Below, piece by piece: positions 1 to 9,264 of a stretch of 48,791 nt of DNA. Each line of letters starts with the position of its first letter. Position 1 is the stretch's first letter. The stretch covers positions 1-48,791 of the forward strand of contig MGQW01000014.1 of assembly GCA_001798885.1 (NCBI GenBank), in the 5' to 3' direction. The notes beneath the pieces were generated by a model. It did not search any database. It worked only from the letters and a program-made list of their open reading frames with translations, and was not told where the DNA came from. The translations under genes were made by a program, and so were the position numbers. The stretch comes from Deltaproteobacteria bacterium RBG_16_64_85 (GTDB taxonomy: Bacteria; Desulfobacterota; Deferrimicrobia; Deferrimicrobiales; Deferrimicrobiaceae).

Positions 1-3000
1 GGAGACGCGGTCGAGACCCGCCACCGCGACTGGCTGAAGAACCACGTGCGGCGGATCGTGCACGGGACCCCGAAGCCTTCCCTTACGACCCTTCTCACCG
101 ACGACCAGCAAGGCAGCATTCCGGAGTTCCTCCTCCGCCACGCGCGACGGAAGGGCGTCGGGACCGGGCAGCTCGAGAGCATCGAGCGGCAGAGACGGGT
201 CATCGACCGGATCCTTACGGACTTCGAGCAACCCTACGGGCGCGACGAGAAGCTCATCGTCTACGATCGCCTCGCAAAGCTGGGCCTTCTTTCGAGGGTG
301 CCCCTGGTTACGGGCCGGGATATCCTCTGGGACGACGCGATTAGGCGGACGGAGGAGAAGCTCAAGGCCAGGGGCAAGGACATCGACGAGTTCGCGGCGG
401 TCGAGATGGGCGGCGGGGAGCCCGCGATGCTCAGCTACTCCAGCGGTTCCACCGGCCAGCCCAAGGGGATCATCTCCCTCATCGGCTCGATCGTTTCCGG
501 AGCCCAGACCATGTTCAACTCCTTCGGGCTATCGCCCCACGAGATCCACCACACGTCCACGGACTACGGATGGATCGTGGGCCCCGCGTACGCCCTGTGG
601 TTCCCGATGATGGAAGGCCGCAGCTTCATCCTCCAGAGCTTCGTGCCCACCCCACGGAGACTTGCCCAGGTGGTCGAGGACTACGGGGCCTCTTTCCTCA
701 AAGCCGGGTCTCCGATCTACGAGGCGATGTCGAAGGTCGACGGGCTCTTCGACCCCGGCAAGGGGGGGTTCGACGTCCGATCCCTGCAGCGGGAGGGGGC
801 CCCGGGAATCTGCGGTTGCGCGGCCCCCTACTCCTACCCTGCCCACGCCCGGATCCAGGCTGTGCTGGGCGACGTGGCGATCAACTCGCTGTGGCGCACC
901 GAGGATTTCGGGTCCCAGCACGCGACGTTCAAGCGCCGCCCGAGCGTCGAGCGCCGTTGCGTCGAGACCTACCGTGATGAGCTCCTCGGGCTCGCCGGGG
1001 CCCGCGAGCCCGAGGAGGTGGTGGCCCGGGTGCGGACCCCGATTGAGATGGATATCGAGCACCCCGAAATCCTCCCGCTGCCGTGGGTGAACCCGGTGAT
1101 CGCCGACCGCCTGGAGGACGAGGAGGGCAACCGGGTCGAGTCGCCCAGCGAGGTGACCGAGGCTCTCATCACCGCTTCGGGGCGAAGCCGCAAGGCGGTG
1201 ATCGGGCAGCTGCTCTACCGGGGCGCCCAGCCGCACCGGATGGCGTGGCTGATGGGAAGCAACGAGGGCCGGGGGGAGCCCGCCCGGCCCGACGCGAAAC
1301 TCACCGCGGCGAAGTATTACAACCATGCGTTCGCCCCCGACTGGCCGGGGAAGGGAAGGGAGGGCCGGCGCCTGGCTCACGACGGCGGCGACTCGGCCTA
1401 CTGGGTGCGGGTGCTCTACGACCCCGGGAGCCCGGAGGACGCGCTGATCCTCGACGGCCCGGAAGACCCGGTGACCCCGAGGACCTTCTACGCATCTGGG
1501 CGTTCCGGAAACATCGCCAATGTCAACGGCCACCTGGTCAACGAGACGATGTACGAGAACGCGCTGAACGAGCACACCCGGTTCTTCCGGAAAGTCGGCG
1601 TGACCTTCATCCATCACCCCACCAAGGACCGGACGCCGGTCGTCGTGGCGGCCCTGCAGCCGGGAGTCCAGCCCGGCCAGGAGCTGATCGATCTCGTCCA
1701 GATGACGATCAACCAGAAGCTCAACCCGCAAGTCAAGCCGGAGGTCCAGGACATCGTCTTCCTGGTGGCCGAGGCGGCGGGCTTCGAAGGGGAAGAGACC
1801 TTCCTGCCGATGACCCTCACGGCGAAGATCATGTACGAGCTGATCAAGTTCTATGCCGCGAAGCCCCAGGAAACTCTCAAGCGGATGCAGCAGGCCCTGG
1901 TTCCCGACGAAGTCCGGGCAACGATCCGCGGGGGCGACGCCGAGTTCTTCCGGGCCAACCCGCTTTTCCAGGGGATGCCCAACCTCGACGGGCTGAAGGT
2001 CAAGGGGACGCTGATCAACATCCTGGACCGGGTCATCGCCTCCCGCGAGGGGGACGAGGCGGTGACCGCCCCGTTCCGTCCCGACGCACCCGTGGCCGAC
2101 TCCTACGCGGACATCCCCGACCGGCTCGTCAAGCGCTTGGGGGACCCGCCGCTCCGCGCCGGGTTCGACTCGGTCCCGCCCTACCAGGAGGCGTACGGGA
2201 TCGCCCGCAACGAGGACGGGATGAGCATCGTGCACCGGGACCCGGCCCTGGGATTCCGGAAGTTCGTGCGCCCCACGCCTTGCCTCTCGGCCGGGCAGGC
2301 CCTGGTCCAGATCCTTTACGCCGGCGCCACCTACAACGTCATCAACGGAATCACTTCCGACCCGGTCGACGTGCTGGGCGACAAGGACCACCACGTGCTC
2401 GGCGACGCGGCCGTCGGGCAGATCGTGGGGCTCTCCCCCGAGGCGGAAGCAGAGGGGCGCCTCGCCATCGGCCAATTGGTGCTCGTCGACCCGATGGTGT
2501 TCAACCGCCAGGCGCCCACCGTGACCCTGGATGCCCAGCGCGAGGGCCATATCGGCGGGTACCAGGGCGGCCGGGACCAGGCCACCCTGCAGGCGTTCGC
2601 GGCTTTCGACACGGGCAGCCTCATCGAGCTTCCGGTGGACATGCCCCTTCCCCTGGCGGCGACCCTGATCCTGAACGGTCCCACCGTGGAGCACGCCCTG
2701 TTTTCTCCGGCCAAGCTCGACCTTACCGCGGGGGACGTGCTCCTGGCCCATGGCGGCAGCGGCCACACCGGGTCCCTGGCGATCGACATGGCGGAGGCCC
2801 TGGGGATCCCGGTCCTGACCTACGTCTTCGACGAGGGAGAGGCGGACTTCGTCCGCAGCCGTCATCCCCATGCGGACCTTTATTTCATACTGCGAAGGGA
2901 CCACGCGGAAGCCTTGCGAGCGGCCCCGACAGACGACCCCGAAGAACTGGCGAAGTGGCAACAGGCGTTGGATCGCCTGGTGGCGTCGATTCCCGCGAGG

Positions 3001-5223
3001 TACCGGCCCACGAAGGTCATGCAGAACGCCGGGCGGGGCCTGCAGGCGGCGGACTTCCGGCTGCTGCGGCCAAGCGCGCAGGGCAGCCGCACCGCCTGGT
3101 TCTCGGGCGCCTTCGGTCTTTACGGAACGTTCAACGGGTACGACGCGCGGCTGACGGCCGCCGAGGCCCTCGGGCCGGACGGGGCGGACGTATCGCTCGG
3201 GGAGAACGTGCTGGTCCACTACGGCGCCAATGCCGACGCTTCGGCCCTGGACGAGCCGGCCACCTCGGCCATCGTCGAGGCCGCCCGCCTCGGGGCCCGG
3301 GTGACGGTGCTGGCCGAGACCCAGGAGCAGCAAAACGTTCTGCTCCGGCGGGAGGACGTCACCGCGCGCTTCGGCAAGACCCGGATCCAGAACGTCGAGG
3401 CCCTGCGGGAAGGGGAAGGCAAGAAGAAGCTGCTTTGGCCCGAGCACATGCCCGACGTGGACGAAGGGCGCTTCGCCCCGGGGCGGGAGGCCCACGAGAG
3501 CTGGCCCGGCAGGGACGCCCAGACCCGCTTCGCAACCGAGACCGTGAGCGTGGTCAAGAACGCCTTGGCGCCGTACAACACCAACCACTCGGGCTCATGG
3601 GACGCAATCTGGGACAGCGGCCGCCGGGACCACCTGGCGCTCAACGTCGCCCTCCTGACCGAGCAGACCGGCCGTGTGGTATACGGTGAGACCACCTCTC
3701 ATCAGACGCTCACCTTCCACCTCGCCCAGGGGTGGATGCAGCAGCGGACGATCCTCGTGCCGGCAGACCCCAAAGATCTCGACGCAGCCGCCTCGGTCCG
3801 GGAGAAGATCGTCCGCATGGCCGGCTCCCACATGTACGAGCCTCACGAGGCAAAAGCGTTCCGGGACAAGATCGACAGGGGGCTCTATCATCTCCACGGG
3901 CCGGACCGGATTCTTGACGCCGACGAGATCCCGCGCGGCTTCAGCGACCAGTTCCACGGCCGGGCCCCCGGCTCCACCGCCTACCGGATGACGACGAACC
4001 TGGACTCCGTCCGCTCCGAGCGCGACCTGTTGCTGAGCCAGGGAGTCCGGATCGCCGAAGAGCTCTCGCTGATGCGGCTTCTGCTCCACCCCATCGATGC
4101 GGACGCATCGATCGCCACGGTGGAATTCAAGCTCAACCAGCCCAAGGGCAGCAACACCCTGCGCAACGCCGACCTGCACTGGTTCCGGGGCGACGCGGTC
4201 AAGCAGCTCCGGCTTCTCTTCCATCGGATCCGGGAAGAGGGGACGGTCCGGGCCGTGGTGCTGACCGCCGAAGGTACCCGGGCGTTCGTTCCGGGTCAGA
4301 ACAGCGACGAGCTCTCCGTGCTGGACGACGAGCAGATCACCGAGCTCGCCGCTCTGGCGCAGGAAACGATGAGCACCATCGAGGGCTTCAAGATCCCGGT
4401 CGTCCTGAACCTCAACGGCCTGGCCCTGGGCGGCGGAGCCGAGCTCGTGGCCGCCGCGCACTACGTGGTCGCCTCCCGGGTCGAGCGCATCTACCTGGGC
4501 CAGCCCGAGACCGTCATCAACCTCATACCCGGTTTCGGCGGCACCCAGCGCCTGGTCCGGCTGATGGCGGGGAAGTCCCGGCTAGGGCCCAGGAGCGGGC
4601 TCCTCTTCGCGGTCGATACGATCCTGACCGGGCAGCCGATGACCGTGGAGGAGGCCTACGCGCACGGGCTGGTCTCGGAGATCGTCCCCTCGAACTCCCT
4701 GGCCCGGGCGTACCGACTCGCCGCGGGCCACGCACTGGGCACCGACGACACCCTTCGCCGCGCCATGGAGGAGCGCCACCGGGCCGTGCAGCGCTGGGAG
4801 GAGCCTTTGACCGACGAGGACACGGGCCGCCCCGTCGACCCGTCGATTCTCGCCGAGGACGAGCACGTCAAGGGGTACCTCCGCCAAGCCGAGACCGTGG
4901 GGCGGAGAGGCGTGATCTTGCGCAACGCCCTGGACCTGATCCTCCGGAACATCACGGAGGGGGTCCAGTACGGCGAGGAGGCCTACAACTTCGGACAGGC
5001 GGGGAGCAGCAGCGAGTTCCGGCAGTCGATCGTCCGGTTCCGCAACCGCGCGCCGCTTCCGCGGCCTCCCCGCCGGCCGACGACGGAACGGGAACGCGCA
5101 AGGATCCGTCAACTGGCGGACGAGTCGATTTCCGCGGCAAGGCTGCGCGTGGCCGAACCATCATGGGAACTCGCCGCGTCCGACCCGCTGTCTTTTCCTG
5201 TTCGTCGGATCAGCGCACGGTAA
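1..5223 (+). CDS. Propionyl-CoA-synthase-like trimodular enzyme (ligase-reductase-hydratase), 5' end missing
   Basis: The reading frame is open from base 1, so the N-terminus lies outside the window; an internal GTG at 46 gives 1725 residues and is used for numbering. Module 1 is an AMP-forming acyl-CoA ligase: A3 motif YSSGSTGQPKG near residue 131, an A8-like segment GRSGNIANVNGH, and the A10 lysine K594 in LTAKIMYE. Module 2 (about 720-1330) is an MDR/crotonyl-CoA-reductase-like enoyl-CoA reductase with GGSGHTGS near 903 and a second Rossmann-like half, both paralleled in propionyl-CoA synthase (PCS). Module 3 (about 1370-1690) is a crotonase with both catalytic glutamates (E1466 in GGGAEL, E1488 in GQPE). 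PCS converts 3-hydroxypropionate to propionyl-CoA and keeps acrylyl-CoA enclosed. The module order here is ligase-reductase-hydratase, whereas I recall ligase-hydratase-reductase in Chloroflexus. The substrate is not proven; another short hydroxy acid is possible. Confidence 0.85.
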   Translation, partial: GDAVETRHRDWLKNHVRRIVHGTPKPSLTTLLTDDQQGSIPEFLLRHARRKGVGTGQLESIERQRRVIDRILTDFEQPYGRDEKLIVYDRLAKLGLLSRVPLVTGRDILWDDAIRRTEEKLKARGKDIDEFAAVEMGGGEPAMLSYSSGSTGQPKGIISLIGSIVSGAQTMFNSFGLSPHEIHHTSTDYGWIVGPAYALWFPMMEGRSFILQSFVPTPRRLAQVVEDYGASFLKAGSPIYEAMSKVDGLFDPGKGGFDVRSLQREGAPGICGCAAPYSYPAHARIQAVLGDVAINSLWRTEDFGSQHATFKRRPSVERRCVETYRDELLGLAGAREPEEVVARVRTPIEMDIEHPEILPLPWVNPVIADRLEDEEGNRVESPSEVTEALITASGRSRKAVIGQLLYRGAQPHRMAWLMGSNEGRGEPARPDAKLTAAKYYNHAFAPDWPGKGREGRRLAHDGGDSAYWVRVLYDPGSPEDALILDGPEDPVTPRTFYASGRSGNIANVNGHLVNETMYENALNEHTRFFRKVGVTFIHHPTKDRTPVVVAALQPGVQPGQELIDLVQMTINQKLNPQVKPEVQDIVFLVAEAAGFEGEETFLPMTLTAKIMYELIKFYAAKPQETLKRMQQALVPDEVRATIRGGDAEFFRANPLFQGMPNLDGLKVKGTLINILDRVIASREGDEAVTAPFRPDAPVADSYADIPDRLVKRLGDPPLRAGFDSVPPYQEAYGIARNEDGMSIVHRDPALGFRKFVRPTPCLSAGQALVQILYAGATYNVINGITSDPVDVLGDKDHHVLGDAAVGQIVGLSPEAEAEGRLAIGQLVLVDPMVFNRQAPTVTLDAQREGHIGGYQGGRDQATLQAFAAFDTGSLIELPVDMPLPLAATLILNGPTVEHALFSPAKLDLTAGDVLLAHGGSGHTGSLAIDMAEALGIPVLTYVFDEGEADFVRSRHPHADLYFILRRDHAEALRAAPTDDPEELAKWQQALDRLVASIPARYRPTKVMQNAGRGLQAADFRLLRPSAQGSRTAWFSGAFGLYGTFNGYDARLTAAEALGPDGADVSLGENVLVHYGANADASALDEPATSAIVEAARLGARVTVLAETQEQQNVLLRREDVTARFGKTRIQNVEALREGEGKKKLLWPEHMPDVDEGRFAPGREAHESWPGRDAQTRFATETVSVVKNALAPYNTNHSGSWDAIWDSGRRDHLALNVALLTEQTGRVVYGETTSHQTLTFHLAQGWMQQRTILVPADPKDLDAAASVREKIVRMAGSHMYEPHEAKAFRDKIDRGLYHLHGPDRILDADEIPRGFSDQFHGRAPGSTAYRMTTNLDSVRSERDLLLSQGVRIAEELSLMRLLLHPIDADASIATVEFKLNQPKGSNTLRNADLHWFRGDAVKQLRLLFHRIREEGTVRAVVLTAEGTRAFVPGQNSDELSVLDDEQITELAALAQETMSTIEGFKIPVVLNLNGLALGGGAELVAAAHYVVASRVERIYLGQPETVINLIPGFGGTQRLVRLMAGKSRLGPRSGLLFAVDTILTGQPMTVEEAYAHGLVSEIVPSNSLARAYRLAAGHALGTDDTLRRAMEERHRAVQRWEEPLTDEDTGRPVDPSILAEDEHVKGYLRQAETVGRRGVILRNALDLILRNITEGVQYGEEAYNFGQAGSSSEFRQSIVRFRNRAPLPRPPRRPTTERERARIRQLADESISAARLRVAEPSWELAASDPLSFPVRRISAR

Positions 5224-5344
5224 TCCGGAAAACCAGGCGCGAGCCGGTGGCGGACGCCGCGGAAGGGATGGACCTCCCGCCGAAGAGAGATGCACCCATT
5301 ATGTGCCGTCCGGGGGAGGTAAGGATTCCATACGGTTTACCGGT

Positions 5345-6400
5345 TCACTTCCCGAGGAAGAGGATCTCGACGCGAAACGTTGTGGCATACACCGGCTTCC
5401 TTGCTCCCCGGTCGTCCCGCGGCCAGTTCACTTCCGGCTCCAGCTCCCAGAAAAACCAGGGGCGGAGGTCGTTCCGCCGGTACTTTATGCCGATCCGATA
5501 ATTGGACGCAACCGTGTGAGGCCGGGTCTGGCCGCTTACCCCGATGGAGGGAGAAACGGCGCTCCGGGGCGACAGCTGGTCGAACAGGGAAAACGCCGTT
5601 CCCCATTCCAGGCCCTTGCTGACTTCCGAAACCGTTCCCGAATTCGCCCAACTGACCAGGAGGCCGGGACGCATCTGACGTTCCAGGCTGAATTCGGTCG
5701 TTTCGCCAAAGCCAACCTTGCTGTTCCAGAAGGGGGTGAGTGAGGATCGGAAGTAGTTGTGTTCCCAGAAAGGCCGGTCGAATTGGTACCGCACCCGAAC
5801 GAACACCTCGGGGGGCAGGACCAGGCGGACGCCCGTCCCGGCGAAGAAGTAGCCCTTCTCGCTCTGGAGAAATTCATAGCGAAGTTCCGTGTTGAACTGC
5901 TTGATCGAAGATCCCGGTGCCTGTTGGTTGAAGCCGGGGTTCCCGGGGTCGGCGGGAAGCACGACGGTCGGGTCGGGCTTGCTCTCGCCGGAGACCACCA
6001 GCCTCAGTTTCCGGCTGAGCTCGGGGAAGCGGATGTTGGCCCGGAGGGAAGTGCGGAACTTCGGCCCTTGTCCCTCCTCCACGCGCACTTCATTGGTCCA
6101 CCGCAGGGTGAATTCCGGCCGGGCCTTGTCCACGCTGCGCGTCTGCCCGAAGAAGTCGTCGAACCACACGATGGTCGTGTCGATTCGATTCAACAGGTAG
6201 GCGTGGGTCCGGTCCACCCACTCCACGGGAGAAAGGGCGGCATTGTCGGGGAGCGCTTCCGGAGGCGGGGATGGTTCCTGTGGATCGGAGCCTGCCGCCG
6301 ACGCGGACCCGGCGAAGAGGCAGAGAAGGAACAGCGCGATCGAGGCCCGGAGAAAAGCGCGGCCCCTTTGTCCCGCGCTGCGACGATTCGCTCCGACCAC
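5345..6400 (-). CDS. Probable outer-membrane beta-barrel protein
   Basis: The 351-residue protein starts at a GTG preceded by a strong AGGAGG. An N-terminal signal peptide is visible (hydrophobic IALFLLCLFAGSASA, likely cleavage after ASA). A proline-rich linker follows, then about 260 residues rich in alternating hydrophobic/aromatic strands such as FRTSLRANIRFPE and LRYEFLQSEKGYFFAG. The C-terminus RVEILFLGK resembles a last beta strand but lacks the classic terminal aromatic residue. These features suggest an outer-membrane barrel. I do not recognise a named family, and pore, lipase or anchoring roles are all possible. The gene is divergent from the OmpA-like lipoprotein gene, with about 160 bases between them, and convergent with the trimodular enzyme gene. 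Confidence 0.6.
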   Translation of the reverse strand: MVGANRRSAGQRGRAFLRASIALFLLCLFAGSASAAGSDPQEPSPPPEALPDNAALSPVEWVDRTHAYLLNRIDTTIVWFDDFFGQTRSVDKARPEFTLRWTNEVRVEEGQGPKFRTSLRANIRFPELSRKLRLVVSGESKPDPTVVLPADPGNPGFNQQAPGSSIKQFNTELRYEFLQSEKGYFFAGTGVRLVLPPEVFVRVRYQFDRPFWEHNYFRSSLTPFWNSKVGFGETTEFSLERQMRPGLLVSWANSGTVSEVSKGLEWGTAFSLFDQLSPRSAVSPSIGVSGQTRPHTVASNYRIGIKYRRNDLRPWFFWELEPEVNWPRDDRGARKPVYATTFRVEILFLGK

Positions 6401-6507
6401 GCCTCCTCCTTCGGCTCGTGCTTCGCGGCAGCCTCATTTCAGAGCTTCGACTTCACCTCCGGGTGGCACTCCTTGAGCGGGGCGATGGTATTTTACCCTG
6501 ATTTCTG

Positions 6508-6513
6508 CATAAT
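6508..6513 (+). promoter_or_regulatory. Possible -10 element before the OmpA-like gene
   Basis: CATAAT matches five of six bases of the sigma-70 -10 consensus and is directly preceded by TG. It lies about 50 bases before the ATG at 6562, a suitable 5' leader length. No convincing -35 box is seen at 16-18 bases, so this is a weak candidate. Confidence 0.3.
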
Positions 6514-6561
6514 TCCTGTATGGGTTCGTCGGTTCGACGCCCCGGACAAAGGAGGTTCTCC

Positions 6562-7350
6562 ATGGGGAAAAACATGTCGCTGCTGGTGGTTGTCGCGGCC
6601 ATTGCCCTCGCGATGGGCGGATGCACCGTGATGGGAAGCACGTACACGAAGAAGGTGAACGAGGCGGACAATAATGCCAGGGAGCTGGCCGCGCTGCAAC
6701 AGAAGTACGAGACCCTTTCGGCCGAGAACTCTGCGGTCAAGGCCCGGGTCGTCGGCCTGACGACGGATCTCGTGAAGACCACCGGGGAGCGGAACAAGGT
6801 GGTGACCGACAACAAGGCGCTGGAGAGCGAAAACGCCAGATTGAAGCAGGACCTCGCCGCCCTGCGGAAGGCCCAGGAAGAGAACGTCCAGAAGGTCAGC
6901 AAGACGTACGAGGATCTGCTGGTGAAGATGAAGGGCGAGATCGCGAAGGGGCAGATGACGATATCGGAACTGAAGGGAAAACTGACGGTCAACATGGTGG
7001 ACGCCGTCCTCTTCGACTCCGGCAAGGCGGAGGTGAAAGCCGGAGGTCAGGCCATCCTGCAAAAAATCGTCTCCATCCTGAAGGACGTGAAGGACAAGTC
7101 GATCCGGATCGAGGGACACACGGACAACGTTCCGATCATCGGGATGCTGGCGAAAAAATACCCCACCAACCGGGAGCTTTCCGCCGCGCGCGCCCTCAAC
7201 GTGACTCGCTACCTGCAGGAGCAGGGGATCGACCCCGCCCATCTCTCCGCGATCGCCTACGGGGAGTACAAGCCGGTCGCGGGCAACGACACGCCGGAGG
7301 GGAAGGCGAAGAACCGGCGGATCGAGATCATCCTGGTCCCGAAGGAGTAA
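6562..7350 (+). CDS. OmpA-family peptidoglycan-associated lipoprotein with coiled coil
   Basis: The ATG at 6562 is chosen because AAAGGAGG lies just upstream; it gives 262 residues. The N-terminus is a lipoprotein signal ending in a lipobox (MGGC), so the mature protein should be lipid-anchored, probably in the outer membrane. Residues of about 35-140 form a charged heptad-like region (repeated ELAALQQ and LKQDLAALRKAQEE patterns), predicted to be a coiled coil. The C-terminal 120 residues are an OmpA/MotB domain: VLFDSGKAEV, the peptidoglycan-contact segment IEGHTDNVPI, and the closing NRRIEIILVP. The family binds meso-diaminopimelate in peptidoglycan and tethers the envelope. It is followed after 7 bases by the thioesterase gene, probably in the same transcript. 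Confidence 0.85.
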   Translation: MGKNMSLLVVVAAIALAMGGCTVMGSTYTKKVNEADNNARELAALQQKYETLSAENSAVKARVVGLTTDLVKTTGERNKVVTDNKALESENARLKQDLAALRKAQEENVQKVSKTYEDLLVKMKGEIAKGQMTISELKGKLTVNMVDAVLFDSGKAEVKAGGQAILQKIVSILKDVKDKSIRIEGHTDNVPIIGMLAKKYPTNRELSAARALNVTRYLQEQGIDPAHLSAIAYGEYKPVAGNDTPEGKAKNRRIEIILVPKE

Positions 7351-7357
7351 GAGCGCG

Positions 7358-7840
7358 ATGGCGAGCGAGCCGAAGCCGGTCTCTGCCTCCCGGCTGGTGC
7401 TGGCGCAGGTGATGACGCCGCTGGACGCAAATGTCTCCGGGAACGTCCACGGCGGCAACATCATGAAACTTGCGGACACGGCGGCAGGGGTCGTGGCGAT
7501 CCGGCACTCCGGGCGAAATTGCGTCACCGCGACGGTCGACCGGTTCGACTTCCACGCCCCCGTGTACGTCGGGAACCTGGTGACCCTCAAGGCCTCCTTG
7601 AATTATGTCGGGCGCACATCGATGGAGATCGGCGTCCGCGTGGAAGCGGAGGACCTGCGGACCGGAAGGAGGACGCACACAAACTCGTGCTACATCACGA
7701 TGGTGGCGCTCGATGCGGACGGGAAGCCCGCCGAGGTCCCCCGCCTCCTCCTGGAAACCGACGAGGACCGGCGCCGGCACGAAAAGGCCACGTTGCGAGT
7801 CCTGGACCGGAGGAAGTCCAAGCGGTCCGGAAGCCCTTGA
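7358..7840 (+). CDS. Acyl-CoA thioesterase, YciA/BACH hot-dog family
   Basis: The 160-residue protein has a single hot-dog fold. It begins with the characteristic LAQVMTPLDANVSGNVHGG segment, in which the central helix region GGNIMKLADTAAGVVA carries the catalytic Asp of the YciA type. It continues with CVTATVDRFDFHAPVYVG and the NYVGRTSMEIGV strand. Family members hydrolyse acyl-CoA to the free acid and CoA in the cytoplasm, with broad chain-length range. It lies seven bases after the OmpA-like gene and is convergent with glutamate dehydrogenase, 21 bases away. Chain-length preference cannot be read from the sequence. Confidence 0.85.
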   Translation: MASEPKPVSASRLVLAQVMTPLDANVSGNVHGGNIMKLADTAAGVVAIRHSGRNCVTATVDRFDFHAPVYVGNLVTLKASLNYVGRTSMEIGVRVEAEDLRTGRRTHTNSCYITMVALDADGKPAEVPRLLLETDEDRRRHEKATLRVLDRRKSKRSGSP

Positions 7841-7861
7841 AGGGTGCGGCGTTCCGCGCGC

Positions 7862-9136
7862 TTACGGATACAGTCCCCGGAACCGCATCGCCTCGGCCAC
7901 CCGCGAGATGCCGATCATCAGCGCGGCCATCCGGTGGCTCAACTCCTTCTCTTTCACCTGGGTCATGACCTCCCGGAACGCGCGCAGCATGATGCGCTCC
8001 AGCTGAAGCTGGACCTGGGAGAGATCCCAGAAGAACTTCTGGGTGTCCTGCACCCACTCGAAGTAGGAGGCGGTCACTCCTCCCGCATTCCCGAGGATGT
8101 CGGGGATGATGAAGACACCCTTCGCCTGGAGGATTTCGTCCGCCTCCAGCGTGGTCGGCCCGTTGGCGCCTTCGGCAAGGACCCGGCATCGGATCCGCGG
8201 TGCATTCTCCTTCGTGATCTGTCCGGCAGTAGCGCACGGGGCCAGGATGTCGCACGGGATCTCCAGGAGCTCCCGGTTCGACACCGGCGTCACGCCGGGA
8301 AACTCCGAAACCTTCCCGCCGGCACCCACGTGGCGAACCAGGGCGTCGACGGCGATCCCCGCGGGATTGCAGGCGCCTCCGAACACATCGCTCACGGCGA
8401 TCACCCTGACCTTGCGCTTCCACAGCTCCAGCGCGGCCACGGAGCCGACGTTGCCGAACCCCTGCACCACCGCCGTCATCTTCCCGGGGTCCAGCCCGAG
8501 CTGGTCGAGGGACGCGAAGATAACATTGCACAAACCGAGCCCGGTGGCCTCCCGCCGCCCCAGCGATCCTCCCACGGTGACCGGCTTCCCGGTGACCACC
8601 CCAGGGACGGAGTAGCCGACCTGCATGGAATAGGTGTCCATCATCCACGACATCGTCTGTTCGTTCGTGTACATGTCCGGGGCGGGGATGTCCTTTTCCG
8701 GGCCGATCAGCATGAAAATCTCCGAGGTGAACCTCCGGGTCAGCGCCTGGATCTCCCTTTGCGTCATCTTGTGCGTGTCGCAGCAGACCCCGCCCTTGGC
8801 CCCGCCGAAGGGGATGTTCATCAGGGCGCACTTCCAGGTCATCCACATCGCCAGGGCGGTCGTCTCCTCCAGGGAGACGGAGGGGGCGTACCGGACCCCC
8901 CCCTTGCCGGGGCCCAGCGTGAGGTTGTGGTGCACCCGGTAGCCGGTGTAGGATACGACCCTGCCGTCGTCCATCCTCACCGGCACGGTGACGACGAGGG
9001 CGCGCTTGGGGTACCTCAGGCGGTCGGCGAGGTTGGGGTCGAGTCCGAGCAGGGTGGATGCGCGGTCGAACTGCTCCACCGACTCCTTGAGCATGCTGTG
9101 TCCTTCCGTGGTTTCTGCAAAGAACGGAAACGGCAT
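7862..9136 (-). CDS. gdhA: Glutamate dehydrogenase (Glu/Leu/Phe/Val family)
   Basis: The start is set at the ATG at 9136, 16 codons inside the longest frame, because GGAGGAGA precedes it; this gives 424 residues, normal for hexameric bacterial and archaeal enzymes. The N-terminal domain carries the glycine-rich substrate loop GPGKGGVRYAP and the catalytic-lysine region NIPFGGAKGGV, then IPAPDMYTNE. The C-terminal dinucleotide domain has GFGNVGSVAA. The enzyme interconverts glutamate and 2-oxoglutarate plus ammonia with NAD(P). Cofactor preference is not decided here, and a related branched-chain amino acid dehydrogenase is less likely given the length and motifs. It is transcribed divergently from epmA. 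Confidence 0.92.
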   Translation of the reverse strand: MPFPFFAETTEGHSMLKESVEQFDRASTLLGLDPNLADRLRYPKRALVVTVPVRMDDGRVVSYTGYRVHHNLTLGPGKGGVRYAPSVSLEETTALAMWMTWKCALMNIPFGGAKGGVCCDTHKMTQREIQALTRRFTSEIFMLIGPEKDIPAPDMYTNEQTMSWMMDTYSMQVGYSVPGVVTGKPVTVGGSLGRREATGLGLCNVIFASLDQLGLDPGKMTAVVQGFGNVGSVAALELWKRKVRVIAVSDVFGGACNPAGIAVDALVRHVGAGGKVSEFPGVTPVSNRELLEIPCDILAPCATAGQITKENAPRIRCRVLAEGANGPTTLEADEILQAKGVFIIPDILGNAGGVTASYFEWVQDTQKFFWDLSQVQLQLERIMLRAFREVMTQVKEKELSHRMAALMIGISRVAEAMRFRGLYP

Positions 9137-9264
9137 CGTACTCTCCTCCCGGTAAAGGATTGACGGCGCTGACCGCTGCAAGATCCCGATCGTCCCCTAG
9201 AGTTTACCAATAAATCGCTCCCCCCTTGTTTTCTTTCCGGCGGATTGGTTTACGATAGGAAGGA

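Noticed and set aside
529-3588. Long minus-strand frame of about 1,000 codons opposite the trimodular enzyme
   Set aside because: It is rich in Arg, Gly, Pro and Val, has no recognisable domain, and mirrors a strongly conserved enzyme; GC-rich codon use leaves the antisense frame open.
9226-9256. Promoter for epmA (TTGTTT and TACGAT)
   Set aside because: The spacing is 19 bases and the -10 ends only eight bases before the ATG, overlapping the ribosome-binding site.
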